From the NCBI RefSeq assembly GCF_030818895.1, contig NZ_JAUTBA010000001.1:3410001-3474000 (forward strand): DNA of 64,000 nucleotides, given 5' to 3'. How positions within the stretch are numbered: the first letter of the stretch is position 1; each line of letters opens with the position of its first letter. The notes beneath the pieces are model-generated. The model had not been told where the DNA came from and ran no database searches. It was given only the letters and a program-made list of their open reading frames with translations. Positions 27,121-35,711 of this stretch are shown piece by piece. This DNA comes from Sphingobacterium zeae. GTDB taxonomy: Bacteria; Bacteroidota; Bacteroidia; Sphingobacteriales; Sphingobacteriaceae. Both the position numbers and the translations under genes were made by a program.

Positions 27121-27492
27121 TCATCTATCGCCATTTGATGAACTTTCAACTGCTTCTAGGAGGTCATTGATATCAAAGGGCTTCGCTATAAAACGGTTAG
27201 CTCCTGCTTGAAATGCCACATCTTTTCCATCCTTACTGGCTGATATGCATATAACAAACATTTCTTTGAGTTCTTCATGCTCTCTAATTTTTTTTATCAA
27301 TTCATCTCCCGAGAGCATCGGCATCCATAGGTCTAATAAAATGACATCGGGTCTACTTTCCCTGATCACCTCTAAGGCATTAAGACTATTTGTTTCAATA
27401 ATTGTGTCGTAACCCGACATTTCCAATAGCATTTGTAACATGTCAACTATTGTACTATCATCATCACAAATGAAAACCGTTTTGTTTTCCAT
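27121..27492 (-). CDS. Single-domain response regulator (CheY-like receiver)
   Basis: A 123-residue receiver domain with nothing attached. The acidic pocket is D10-D12 (FICDDDSTIVDML), the phospho-acceptor is D54 in VILLDLWMP, and the conserved lysine is K104 in FIAKPFD; S/T and aromatic switch positions are in CISASKD and RFIAKPF. With no output domain it must act by protein contact. No kinase or partner is adjacent, so the pathway is unknown. Confidence 0.94.
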   Translation of the reverse strand: MENKTVFICDDDSTIVDMLQMLLEMSGYDTIIETNSLNALEVIRESRPDVILLDLWMPMLSGDELIKKIREHEELKEMFVICISASKDGKDVAFQAGANRFIAKPFDINDLLEAVESSSNGDR

Positions 27493-27679
27493 ATTTTATT
27501 TTACTACCTAATTTTGAACGTTATCTTCTCATTCATTATCCCATTGTGTTCCCTTTACTACCTGTCCCGTCTTCTATGAGTGATATTCATCAAATATAGT
27601 TCATAAATATGTTATAACGTGAAATTCTTATAAATTTACTTGGTAATCCGTAGCAGAACAAAATGCTTTGGATACAGAA

Positions 27680-28147
27680 TTAAATTACGTTGGTAATAAC
27701 TTGCTCTAATAAGTCGATCTGGCGCTCATTTATCTTTTTGGTGGCCTCTGTAAATGTAAACCAGGCGCCACGATCGACTTCAGGATAAATTTGTATCTTT
27801 CCTGATCTAGGAGGCCATTCCAATGCAAAGGTATTGCTGATGAGTTTATGCGGATCCATATCTCCCTCAATTGCCCAACACAATACTTTTTTTCCTCCTT
27901 TCTGTTGAATAGCAGACAATTCCCGAAATTTTCCATCAGGTAGATACCCTGTTTCCTCCATAAACTCTCTTTTAGCGGCAGCGAGCGCATCTTCGGTAAT
28001 ACCGATCTCCCCTTTCGGAATAGTCCAATGACCGTCATCTTTCTTGGCGAAATATGGTCCTCCAGGGTGTACTAAGAAAAAATAAATTTGTTTTTCAATA
28101 ACTTTATACAATAATAGTCCCGCACTATAATTGAGTTTTCTAGCCAT
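27680..28147 (-). CDS. Nudix hydrolase
   Basis: A 155-residue protein with a complete Nudix box: GEIGITEDALAAAKREFMEE followed by TGY, where the REFMEE glutamates bind the metal. It would hydrolyse a nucleoside diphosphate linked to another group. WTIPKGE and the preceding HPGGPYFAKK are typical of the NTP pyrophosphohydrolase/diadenosine polyphosphate branch. The start overlaps the end of the exonuclease III gene by 8 bp, so translation is probably coupled; a joint role in nucleotide-pool and DNA repair is an inference. Confidence 0.93.
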   Translation of the reverse strand: MARKLNYSAGLLLYKVIEKQIYFFLVHPGGPYFAKKDDGHWTIPKGEIGITEDALAAAKREFMEETGYLPDGKFRELSAIQQKGGKKVLCWAIEGDMDPHKLISNTFALEWPPRSGKIQIYPEVDRGAWFTFTEATKKINERQIDLLEQVITNVI

Positions 28148-28922
28148 TCGTGTTATTATTTAATCTAATCCATGTAGGAGCATGATCGCTGCTCTTCTCC
28201 CATCCACGCACATCCCGATCTATACCACCTTGCGTTAACCGATCCTGTATAGACGGACTCAAAAGAATATGATCTATACGCAATCCTGCATTTCGACCAT
28301 AGGCCTGCCGAAAATAATCCCAGAAGGTATACACTTCCTTGTCTGGAAAAAGTGTACGTATGGCATCTTGCCATCCATCTTTTAGCAGTAGACTGAAAGC
28401 TTCCTTAACCTCTTTTGTAAAAAGTGCATCATCGATATATTTTTCTGGCTTATAGGTATCTATCTCTTCTGGAATAATATTGAAATCACCAATCAAAATA
28501 GCCGGTGCATTCATCTGAAGAAGTGTTTTAGACCTTTTTGTCAACCGTTCGATCCAATTTAATTTGTATTCATATTTGGCCCCTGGGAGAGGATTTCCAT
28601 TCGGTAGATAAATACAACATATTACAACATTTTGAATTATAACCTCCAAATATCGGCTTTGATTATCTTCAGGATCTCCGGGGAGAACTCTTGTGACTTC
28701 TTCAATCTTGTATTTCGAAAGCACCGCAACTCCGTTCCAACTTTTCTGGCCATGCCAAATGGCATGATAGCCAAGATCACTTATCTCTTTCAGCGGAAAA
28801 CGCTCCTGGGGCGATTTTAGTTCTTGAAGACAAACCACATCTGGCGACTCCTCTGCCAACCATCTTAAAAGGACTGGAAGCCGCGCGTTGATACCATTTA
28901 TATTATAAGTTGCTACCTTCAT
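28140..28922 (-). CDS. xth: Exodeoxyribonuclease III
   Basis: A 260-residue member of the exonuclease III/APE family, which cuts abasic sites and acts as a 3' exonuclease and phosphatase in base excision repair. Motifs: MKVATYNINGINAR with the metal-binding Asn, VVCLQELKS with the metal Glu, AILIGDFNIIP, GLRIDHILLS and SSDHAPTWI with the catalytic His. Length is normal. The gene overlaps the Nudix gene and is the first of that pair. A 440-bp noncoding stretch lies upstream. Confidence 0.95.
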   Translation of the reverse strand: MKVATYNINGINARLPVLLRWLAEESPDVVCLQELKSPQERFPLKEISDLGYHAIWHGQKSWNGVAVLSKYKIEEVTRVLPGDPEDNQSRYLEVIIQNVVICCIYLPNGNPLPGAKYEYKLNWIERLTKRSKTLLQMNAPAILIGDFNIIPEEIDTYKPEKYIDDALFTKEVKEAFSLLLKDGWQDAIRTLFPDKEVYTFWDYFRQAYGRNAGLRIDHILLSPSIQDRLTQGGIDRDVRGWEKSSDHAPTWIRLNNNTNG

Positions 28923-29364
28923 GGACTAAGTATGTTAATTTAAAACACAACGAGCCAAAGGTCAAAATTGTTTGGAAATTTCTGATATTATCGTATGATA
29001 AAATCTACATCCAAACATGTCTTATCAATTAATATTAGCTATTGATGTGAATGTTTAATGGCTACACAGACAAAAACAAGTTTTACTACTCTTTAAAATC
29101 TCGCTATTGATTCCGAATAATGTGTGCTTATAGTGGAAAGTTAAGTGCGCCTATTGGTTATACTATCACAAAATAGCGACACTTAAGAGAAACCAAGTTT
29201 TATTACGCTATAAATACGCAGTTAAACTGAATTTTACGGTAGTTGAATCACTTTGCTACGCTATTTCCGTTAAAAAAGTACGGATATGCCATTACACAAT
29301 GGCTTTGGGTATAAATTTTGATTTATCCTCACCAAAATAATTACACTCAAAATCGCGTACTGAT
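28923..29364. other. 442-bp divergent intergenic region
   Basis: Between exonuclease III (minus) and the glycosyltransferase transcript (plus). AT-rich; no strong hairpin, repeat or gene recognised. It should carry both promoters. Confidence 0.45.
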
Positions 29365-29484
29365 ATGGAAAATATAGATATAAAAGCAAAAAAAATAGGA
29401 TTGGAAAAGGGATATTATTTATTGCTAATGGCCATTCTCGATATTCCAGTTGAAGAGGTACAAAATACAATTAAGGAGGGTTAA
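29365..29484 (+). CDS. Possible 39-aa small protein upstream of the glycosyltransferase
   Basis: An ATG at 29365 opens a 39-codon frame (MENIDIKAKKIGLEKGYYLL, ending VEEVQNTIKEG). Its last codons overlap the ribosome binding site AAGGAGG of the glycosyltransferase, whose ATG lies 5 bp after this stop. That arrangement suggests translational coupling or a leader peptide. I do not recognise the sequence, and its short length leaves real doubt. Confidence 0.4.
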   Translation: MENIDIKAKKIGLEKGYYLLLMAILDIPVEEVQNTIKEG

Positions 29485-29489
29485 GTTTT

Positions 29490-30671
29490 ATGAAAAAAAT
29501 AGCAATTATAAGTACATGCCCACCACAAGAATGTGGTCTTGCTACCTTCACCAAAGATCTTAAAGAAGGTATGGAGTTAAATCCTAGCGTTCATATTGAT
29601 CTCATCGCATTATCAAAACATGGAATAGAGGATTTTGACGATTCTGTCCGCTTTGTTATCCATAGAGATCGACTAGACAGTTATCATCAAGCGGCCCGCC
29701 TTATCAATGAGGAATACGACTATTGTGTTATTCAGCATGAATTTGGGATATTTGGGGGTGCTGACGGTATTTTTATTACACAAATTGCAAACAACCTTAC
29801 AATACCATTACTAACAATATTTCATACTATTTTGCAAACACCATCATTGCAGCAAAAAGAGATTATGGAATTACTGTTAGAGAAATCCCAAGCCGTTGTT
29901 AGTCTTTCACCGAAAGGAGTCGAATTATTGAAGGAGCAATTTGATCCAGCGCAAGCGGATAAAATTAAATTTATACCACATGGTGTTCCGCAATTTGATT
30001 ACAATCAAGGTTTAGCAAAATACAAATTAGGTCTTCAAGACAATTTTGTAATGATGACCTTTGGCCTGATTGGAAGGAGTAAAGGATTGGAGTATGCTAT
30101 AAAATCCCTTGCGGGGACTGATCTAACTGGATTCAAATATCTGATCATCGGAAAGACGCATCCTAACGTTTTGGCCCATGAAGGAGAATCCTATCGTTTT
30201 GAATTACAAAATTTAGTTCGGCAATTGAATTTGGAAGATAAAGTTGTTTTTATTGATAAATTTCTAACGGATGAAGAATTGAAAGAGTACCTCACTGCAT
30301 GCGATATCTATCTATCCCCCTATCCTCACGAGCAGCAAATCAGTAGTGGAACACTGTCATTCGCTGTGGGAGCAGGTGCTGCTGTTATCTCTACACCGTA
30401 TTGGCATGCTAGCGATTTATTAAAAGATGAACGCGGAATATTGACACCTTTTAATGATTTAGAGACGATGCGTGCTAATATCAATTTATTGTACTCCTCA
30501 AAACGTCTATTAGCTTGGCACCGCTTCAAAGCACGTAGTTATGGTGAGCAGACAGTGTGGAAGAAAGTAGCAAAAATGTATATCGATCTCCTTCAGGGTT
30601 TAGCTACTCCAGTCAGATCATTAGTTGATTATGAAAAATATGTCTCTTTTGACTTGAAAAGAGAAGCATAA
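29490..30671 (+). CDS. Glycosyltransferase family 4 (GT-B)
   Basis: A 393-residue GT-B enzyme. The N-terminal lobe starts MKKIAIISTCPPQECGLATF, with the early glycine loop; the C-terminal lobe has IGRSKGLEYAIKSL and the E-x7-E-like nucleotide-sugar region around QQISSGTLSFAVGAGAAVIS. Members transfer mannose, glucose or related sugars from nucleotide donors to glycans or lipids. The IISTCPPQECGLATFTKDL type is common in Bacteroidota beside glycan phosphorylases, but no such gene is next to it here. It has a very strong ribosome binding site (AAGGAGGG at 29473-29480) within the preceding small frame. Donor and acceptor are unknown. Confidence 0.9.
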   Translation: MKKIAIISTCPPQECGLATFTKDLKEGMELNPSVHIDLIALSKHGIEDFDDSVRFVIHRDRLDSYHQAARLINEEYDYCVIQHEFGIFGGADGIFITQIANNLTIPLLTIFHTILQTPSLQQKEIMELLLEKSQAVVSLSPKGVELLKEQFDPAQADKIKFIPHGVPQFDYNQGLAKYKLGLQDNFVMMTFGLIGRSKGLEYAIKSLAGTDLTGFKYLIIGKTHPNVLAHEGESYRFELQNLVRQLNLEDKVVFIDKFLTDEELKEYLTACDIYLSPYPHEQQISSGTLSFAVGAGAAVISTPYWHASDLLKDERGILTPFNDLETMRANINLLYSSKRLLAWHRFKARSYGEQTVWKKVAKMYIDLLQGLATPVRSLVDYEKYVSFDLKREA

Positions 30672-30678
30672 AGCATAA

Positions 30679-30720
30679 AACTAAAGGTTCCCAGCAATCA
30701 CTGAGAACCTTTAGTTCTTC
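30679..30720. terminator. Bidirectional intrinsic terminator
   Basis: AACTAAAGGTTC (30679-30690) and GAACCTTTAGTT (30705-30716) form a 12-bp stem with a 14-nt loop between the convergent glycosyltransferase and CinA-type genes; it overlaps the last codons of the latter. T-rich sequence follows better on the minus strand. Confidence 0.85.
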
Positions 30721-31205
30721 AAAAGCGTATTTAGAATTTCTAACGCTTCGATGGTATACCTAAACTGAGCTTCCTGCATTCCTATAGTTGAGCACAACTC
30801 TATTGTTGATGTCAATAAGATCTCCTGCTTATATGCAACGGAGACAAATGCGAACAATCTGCCGTTTGATTCAGGGACTACTGTTGCGTATCCTGTTGTG
30901 GCAACCGACCAATCTGTATGAAACATCCTGCCTGCCCCTAGTGCCATTTCTTCTGTTGTTATTGGCGATACACAGTCACACCTTTCCGCTAGCGCTGCAT
31001 CGACATCAAGTGTGTTAATTTTTGTATCAATTGAATAGGCTGTGATACCGCCAGCGAAAATTTCCGTTGCTCCTTCCATCTGCGAGCAGGCTAACTGCAA
31101 GAATCCTGCAGTAACACTTTCGGCAGTAGAGATACGGGTTTTAGTATTGAGTAGACTTTGTCTTACCTCCTTTAATACTATTTCTGGAAAATCTATTTGC
31201 GTCAT
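30711..31205 (-). CDS. CinA-type nicotinamide-nucleotide amidohydrolase domain protein
   Basis: A 164-residue stand-alone CinA C-terminal domain (PncC). Signature stretches: RISTAESVTAGFLQLACSQ with the catalytic Ser and Lys region, GATEIFAGGITAYSI, and WSVATTGYATVVPE. PncC converts nicotinamide mononucleotide to nicotinate mononucleotide, recycling NAD breakdown products. This copy lacks the N-terminal MoCF-like domain of full CinA, as E. coli PncC does. It stands alone and ends inside the terminator stem. Confidence 0.9.
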   Translation of the reverse strand: MTQIDFPEIVLKEVRQSLLNTKTRISTAESVTAGFLQLACSQMEGATEIFAGGITAYSIDTKINTLDVDAALAERCDCVSPITTEEMALGAGRMFHTDWSVATTGYATVVPESNGRLFAFVSVAYKQEILLTSTIELCSTIGMQEAQFRYTIEALEILNTLLKN

Positions 31206-31495
31206 ATTGTATAATTAACTAATGTTACTGCTTAGTGGCCAACTGTATTTTTAACTTTATAATCAATTTCCACCGTTCAGCTCGCACGTGTTGCTCTAAT
31301 GTGTAAATATGCTGTCGCTATTTGTTTTATGTTATTGTCCAAACTAGGGGTATTTCGCCTAAACATTAAAACTTTTCCCTAAATTTAGTAGACTTAAGAC
31401 GTTCAAATCTCTTTTAAAACCAAACAGTAGTAAAGGGAATATCGTTTTTAATAAATATATTTATTTATTTTTCAACATTATTTTACCTTATAAAT

Positions 31496-32764
31496 ATGAT
31501 CCAACAGTTTTACACCTACCTAAAAATTATTTCAATCTTTTTAGCTGTAGATGTATTGATTTTACTGAGAATGCGGACATTATCAATCTGGAAATCAAAT
31601 GAGCTGTTTGCTAAACTAGTTTGGTGGTCATTAAGTTTGCTATCCTATCTCTCCATATTTTTCAATTTATTTTTCAAATGGAATAGTTTCGAATCAGCAT
31701 GTCTGGTATTTTTTCCCATCACTTTACTGTTTGCTAAAAGTATAGTTCTGTTCTTTATCGGAATTGATGCGATATACCGCGCTTCGACTGTGTTCAAGAA
31801 TCTCTTTATAAGACCTAAACGCTTATCCGACCAAGATAAGAATACACTGTTCATTACAAGATCTGATTTTATAATCAAAAGTGGTCTTGCTCTTGCTAGC
31901 GTTCCTATCGCTGCGCTTACACGTGGATTTGCTTTAAATTTATATGACTATCAAATTAAACATATCGATTTAGTTTTACCACATTTACCACAATCTTTCG
32001 ATGGATTGACTGTTGCTCAGATTTCTGATATACACGCAGGAAGTCTTTTCAATCAGGATAAAGTGAAAAGAGGCATTGACTTGCTGTTGGGTGAAAATCC
32101 TGACATCATTTTCTTCACGGGAGATTTAATCAATGATTTTGCATCCGAAATGGATCATTATTTGGACGTATTCAAACAGCTCAACGCTCCCCTAGGAACA
32201 TTTTCTATACTCGGTAATCATGATTATGGAGATTATCATTTCAGTAGACATCATTTTTTTGATAAAAGTCGATTGACAAAAGAACAGAACTTCGCCGAGC
32301 TTAAAAGCATTCACAGTCAATTGGGCTGGCAACTGCTTCTCAATGAATCAAAAGAACTTGTTCTGAACAATGATAAAATTACAATTATCGGCGTGGAAAA
32401 CTGGGGGTTAAATAACCCTAAGAATTATGGTGACATCGATTTGGCAATGGCTAAGGTTGATAATTCATCTTCTGTCAACTTCATGCTGTCACACGATCCT
32501 TCACATTGGCGAGCTGAAATCATCCCCAAATATCCCAATATCGATGTTACTTTTAGCGGCCATACTCATGGCGGACAATTTGGTTATACCAACCCAAATT
32601 ATCAATGGAGTCCAGTGAAATATGCTTACCAGGAATGGGCAGGTTTATATCGTGAAAGACAGCAGGCACTCTATGTAAATGCTGGTTTTGGCTATCTAGA
32701 TTATCCGAGCAGATTAGGAATGTTGCCAGAGGTCACGATATTTCATTTAAAAAGTAAAGGTTAA
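31496..32764 (+). CDS. Membrane-anchored metallophosphoesterase (YkuE/YaeI-like)
   Basis: A 422-residue protein. The first 150 residues contain about three to four membrane helices; the rest is a calcineurin-like phosphoesterase with every metal motif: AQISDIHAGS, FFTGDLIND, SILGNHDYG, FMLSHDPSHW and FSGHTHGGQFG. The YaeI/YkuE branch acts on UDP-sugar-lipid or membrane substrates, but none is proven here. There is no terminator or partner downstream; the convergent cytochrome peroxidase gene ends 155 bp later. Unlike the phosphoesterase at 6058 this one is intact. Confidence 0.93.
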   Translation: MIQQFYTYLKIISIFLAVDVLILLRMRTLSIWKSNELFAKLVWWSLSLLSYLSIFFNLFFKWNSFESACLVFFPITLLFAKSIVLFFIGIDAIYRASTVFKNLFIRPKRLSDQDKNTLFITRSDFIIKSGLALASVPIAALTRGFALNLYDYQIKHIDLVLPHLPQSFDGLTVAQISDIHAGSLFNQDKVKRGIDLLLGENPDIIFFTGDLINDFASEMDHYLDVFKQLNAPLGTFSILGNHDYGDYHFSRHHFFDKSRLTKEQNFAELKSIHSQLGWQLLLNESKELVLNNDKITIIGVENWGLNNPKNYGDIDLAMAKVDNSSSVNFMLSHDPSHWRAEIIPKYPNIDVTFSGHTHGGQFGYTNPNYQWSPVKYAYQEWAGLYRERQQALYVNAGFGYLDYPSRLGMLPEVTIFHLKSKG

Positions 32765-32919
32765 CATTGACACCGTTCCACTTACCATAAACCATTACCT
32801 TATACACTTCGTTATTTTCTCTCCGAAAGAATAAGATTTTACCGACAACGCTAATCTAATTTTACGTACACCATTCCAAAAAGTATCCAAAATCAGCTTA
32901 AGCATTGTTCGATAGACAA

Positions 32920-34050
32920 TTATCTTGGTAGTTTTTCTGGACGGCGCATACGATAAGAGGTCGCTGTAATAGCGTGCAAAAAGGACTCAATATCCTTTAT
33001 TTCACCTTTCGTCAGATGTAGAGGTTGCATCAATGGATCAGTTACAGGATAAAGTGGATCTTCTGCTTTCTGTTCGGTAGTAGCGGAATTCATCTGCATA
33101 CCACTATTGTACATATTCAATAGCCCGGTCATATTCCAAAACAGCCCGTTGTGCATCCACGGATCGGTATTCATCACGTCGCGCAGAGATGGTGTGCGAA
33201 AACGTCCTACATCATCAGGATCCTTTGTGATCTCATATCGACCTAGATCCTGATATTTCCGTTTGTAATAGGTGAGTCCAATGTTATGATAAAGATCATC
33301 GGTAAAAAATTGACCATTATGACAATTCATACACCGCGCTTTGGTACGAAATAAATGAAGACCGCGAACTTCCTGATCAGACAATACTTTGTAATTGCCA
33401 TCTAAAAACTCGTCAAAACGGCTTCGTCTACTTGTTAGTGTCCGCTGAAAGGCACCGAGTGCTTTTAGAACCTCTGGCATGGAATAATCTTCTTCACCGA
33501 AGGCCTCTATAAATAACTTATTGTATGCAGGAATAGCCTTTAACTTGGGAATCAGCTTCGTCAGTTCCATGTCCATTTCGTGATGTGCCTCAATAGGACC
33601 CAACGCCTGCTCTTCCAATGAACCTGCGCGGCCGTCCCAAAACAATTCCTTTCTTGCATAAACGTTCAGCAAAGAAGGTGTATTCCGTGTACCTTCCAGA
33701 TGATCATTGCCAACGGGTACCGTAAGCTTATCTGCCCAATAAGTTTGCGGGTTATGGCAGCTGCTACAGGATAATTGATTGCTCCCTGATAGAATGGGGT
33801 CAAAAAAAAGATATTTCCCCAGCTTCACATCGGGCTTTTCCATTAAAGAAAAATAGCTGGTATCGATCTTAGGTAAAGACTTAAATTCCTTCCAATAAAC
33901 CCCGGCATCTATCGATGGCTTAGGCCATTCGCTTAGTGGTCTGCGATAAAGTAATTGCAACTCATCATCAAAGGCTTGCTGTTGATCTTTCATAGAAAGC
34001 AAACCCACAAAACCAACAATAGTGGCCAATACACAAAACTGCTTTTTCAT
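32920..34050 (-). CDS. Di-haem cytochrome c peroxidase (CcpA/MauG family)
   Basis: A 376-residue exported protein with two c-type haem sites: CSSCH at 95-99 and CMNCH near 239-243. Other family landmarks are GRAGSLEEQALGPI, NTPSLLNV and GRFRTPSLRDV. The N-terminal hydrophobic segment is an export signal. Relatives reduce hydrogen peroxide with electrons from small cytochromes or, in the MauG branch, oxidise a protein partner. It is the last gene of a four-gene operon after an outer-membrane receptor, a DUF4876 lipoprotein and a DUF6850 barrel, which is an unusual setting and suggests a role tied to that transport system. Confidence 0.94.
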   Translation of the reverse strand: MKKQFCVLATIVGFVGLLSMKDQQQAFDDELQLLYRRPLSEWPKPSIDAGVYWKEFKSLPKIDTSYFSLMEKPDVKLGKYLFFDPILSGSNQLSCSSCHNPQTYWADKLTVPVGNDHLEGTRNTPSLLNVYARKELFWDGRAGSLEEQALGPIEAHHEMDMELTKLIPKLKAIPAYNKLFIEAFGEEDYSMPEVLKALGAFQRTLTSRRSRFDEFLDGNYKVLSDQEVRGLHLFRTKARCMNCHNGQFFTDDLYHNIGLTYYKRKYQDLGRYEITKDPDDVGRFRTPSLRDVMNTDPWMHNGLFWNMTGLLNMYNSGMQMNSATTEQKAEDPLYPVTDPLMQPLHLTKGEIKDIESFLHAITATSYRMRRPEKLPR

Positions 34051-34090
34051 TCTCTCTTAATTATGCTTATAAACAAGTACGATAACTATC

Positions 34091-35644
34091 TTAATATATA
34101 TAAGAAACCCCCAATTTACCCGAAAACCAATTTTTACCTGGCACACTTGAAAACGTATGGTCTATCGGCACCAAATTACCCCTACACTGATAATCCACCT
34201 GGAGCTGTATGCTCCAATTGTTCTTTGCATGATGCGTGCCCCATACCCAGGACATATTCCAGCTATTACTTGGAGCGGTGTCGTAAAGATAATCTTGATA
34301 CAGTATCTGCTTCCCAAAATCCCCTGTATTCAACTCAGATACGTAGAGATTATGGCTTGGTGACCATTGTTTAGTATAGCCGATTGTTCCTATTATATTG
34401 GCCGACTGGCCGAGCCGGAATGTTCGATTCAGTCCCAGTCCCAGTTTAACTTGATCAAATTCCATTTGGTTACCACTAACACCATCTTTTTTCTCGGTCT
34501 TATACATACCAGCATGGCCTTCAAACAAATACTGATGTACGGCTAATTGAGTTTTAAACGAAATTTCATGCCGACGATAGGTGTAGTTATTTGCTAGATA
34601 ACTATAATTAAAATCCTGTCCATTTTCAATTTGTCCCTGCAGCACTACTCTTAGCAATCGCTTACGATGCATCTGCCGGCTCCATAAAAAATCGATTGAT
34701 CCGATATCTTTTTTATAATCATTTAAGGACAAATAGGTCTGTTTTGAGTTATCATTTCGTCTGAATGATTGTTCTTCATTTAGATAGCGACTATTAAAAT
34801 AGATCTTATTCCTATCATTGGGTTTCAGCAAGATATGCGCGCCGACGCCTTTACGGTGAATGATATCGTTGTAATTGATCTCTTTTAGTCGCTCACTCGC
34901 ACTTCCAAAACCGTTCATCATCCAATTGACATACAATGGGTCTTCTGTATTGGTTGTATACTTGTCATTTTTATAGCCCACGTTGACCCGTTCAGAACCA
35001 TATCCCCAAATACCAGCAATATGGTAAGAAAATGTTGGCAGATTGTGACCAACACTCAATTCAAACTGCAGGTTCATGTCCTTGATATCGCCTCTTGGAT
35101 CATTATTGGAGTAGTGAGAGCCTAATCGATAATCGATGTCCAGGGAAATCGGGAGCTTAGCATCGAAGAATGCTCTTTGGATTCCCGCATCGAGCTTATA
35201 GATCTCTCGACTGTATTTATTTTTTCGCAACGAACCAAAATACAATGGCGCATCGACATTCCATCGTGACTGATGGCGCAAAGCAGTACTGTCTTCTGCG
35301 GAGCGATCATATGAAAATCTCCCCCAAAAGCTAGTTTTGCGCCAATCGGTCTTCCCTTCCGTATACAATTGGGATTGACTGAGACCATCAGTTCCTTGCG
35401 CCGCCTTAAAGTCCCCTTGCCCCCTGCTGTGCCGAATACCAAATAGAGAAGATCTATTTTTGATTTCCTCAGGAATCCATACCCTATTTCGTAGGGCCAT
35501 ATCATGCATTATCACAAATGATGGCTGATACCAATAGGTCAAAGCTGCTGTTGAATCTAAAGAATTAGACGTACTCTGCCCGAAGACAGCGTGGTAGGCT
35601 AAGAAAGCCCCCCAAAATAACATGATGTATCTCACACTTTTCAT
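34091..35644 (-). CDS. DUF6850 outer-membrane beta-barrel protein
   Basis: A 517-residue exported protein: signal peptide to about residue 22 (AYHAVFGQ), then a run of amphipathic, aromatic-rich strands across the full length, and a C-terminal beta strand GKLGVSYIY ending in an aromatic residue, as required for outer-membrane insertion. The pattern and neighbours fit the DUF6850 family, which has no known activity. It lies 67 bp after the DUF4876 gene (with a hairpin in the gap) and 40 bp before the peroxidase, so it is in the same operon. Confidence 0.82.
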   Translation of the reverse strand: MKSVRYIMLFWGAFLAYHAVFGQSTSNSLDSTAALTYWYQPSFVIMHDMALRNRVWIPEEIKNRSSLFGIRHSRGQGDFKAAQGTDGLSQSQLYTEGKTDWRKTSFWGRFSYDRSAEDSTALRHQSRWNVDAPLYFGSLRKNKYSREIYKLDAGIQRAFFDAKLPISLDIDYRLGSHYSNNDPRGDIKDMNLQFELSVGHNLPTFSYHIAGIWGYGSERVNVGYKNDKYTTNTEDPLYVNWMMNGFGSASERLKEINYNDIIHRKGVGAHILLKPNDRNKIYFNSRYLNEEQSFRRNDNSKQTYLSLNDYKKDIGSIDFLWSRQMHRKRLLRVVLQGQIENGQDFNYSYLANNYTYRRHEISFKTQLAVHQYLFEGHAGMYKTEKKDGVSGNQMEFDQVKLGLGLNRTFRLGQSANIIGTIGYTKQWSPSHNLYVSELNTGDFGKQILYQDYLYDTAPSNSWNMSWVWGTHHAKNNWSIQLQVDYQCRGNLVPIDHTFSSVPGKNWFSGKLGVSYIY

Positions 35645-35661
35645 TCAGGTATTTTTTATAA

Positions 35662-35693
35662 AATACCAGCTTTCCAACGAAAAAGCTGGTATT
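35662..35693 (-). terminator. Hairpin inside the receptor/DUF4876/DUF6850/peroxidase operon
   Basis: AATACCAGCTTT (35662-35673) and AAAGCTGGTATT (35682-35693) form a 12-bp perfect stem with an 8-nt loop between the DUF4876 and DUF6850 genes. On the minus strand it is followed by an interrupted T tract, so it may act as a leaky terminator or an RNA-stability element that lowers expression of the two downstream genes. Confidence 0.7.
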
Positions 35694-35711
35694 GGGAATA
35701 ACCGTTTTTCA

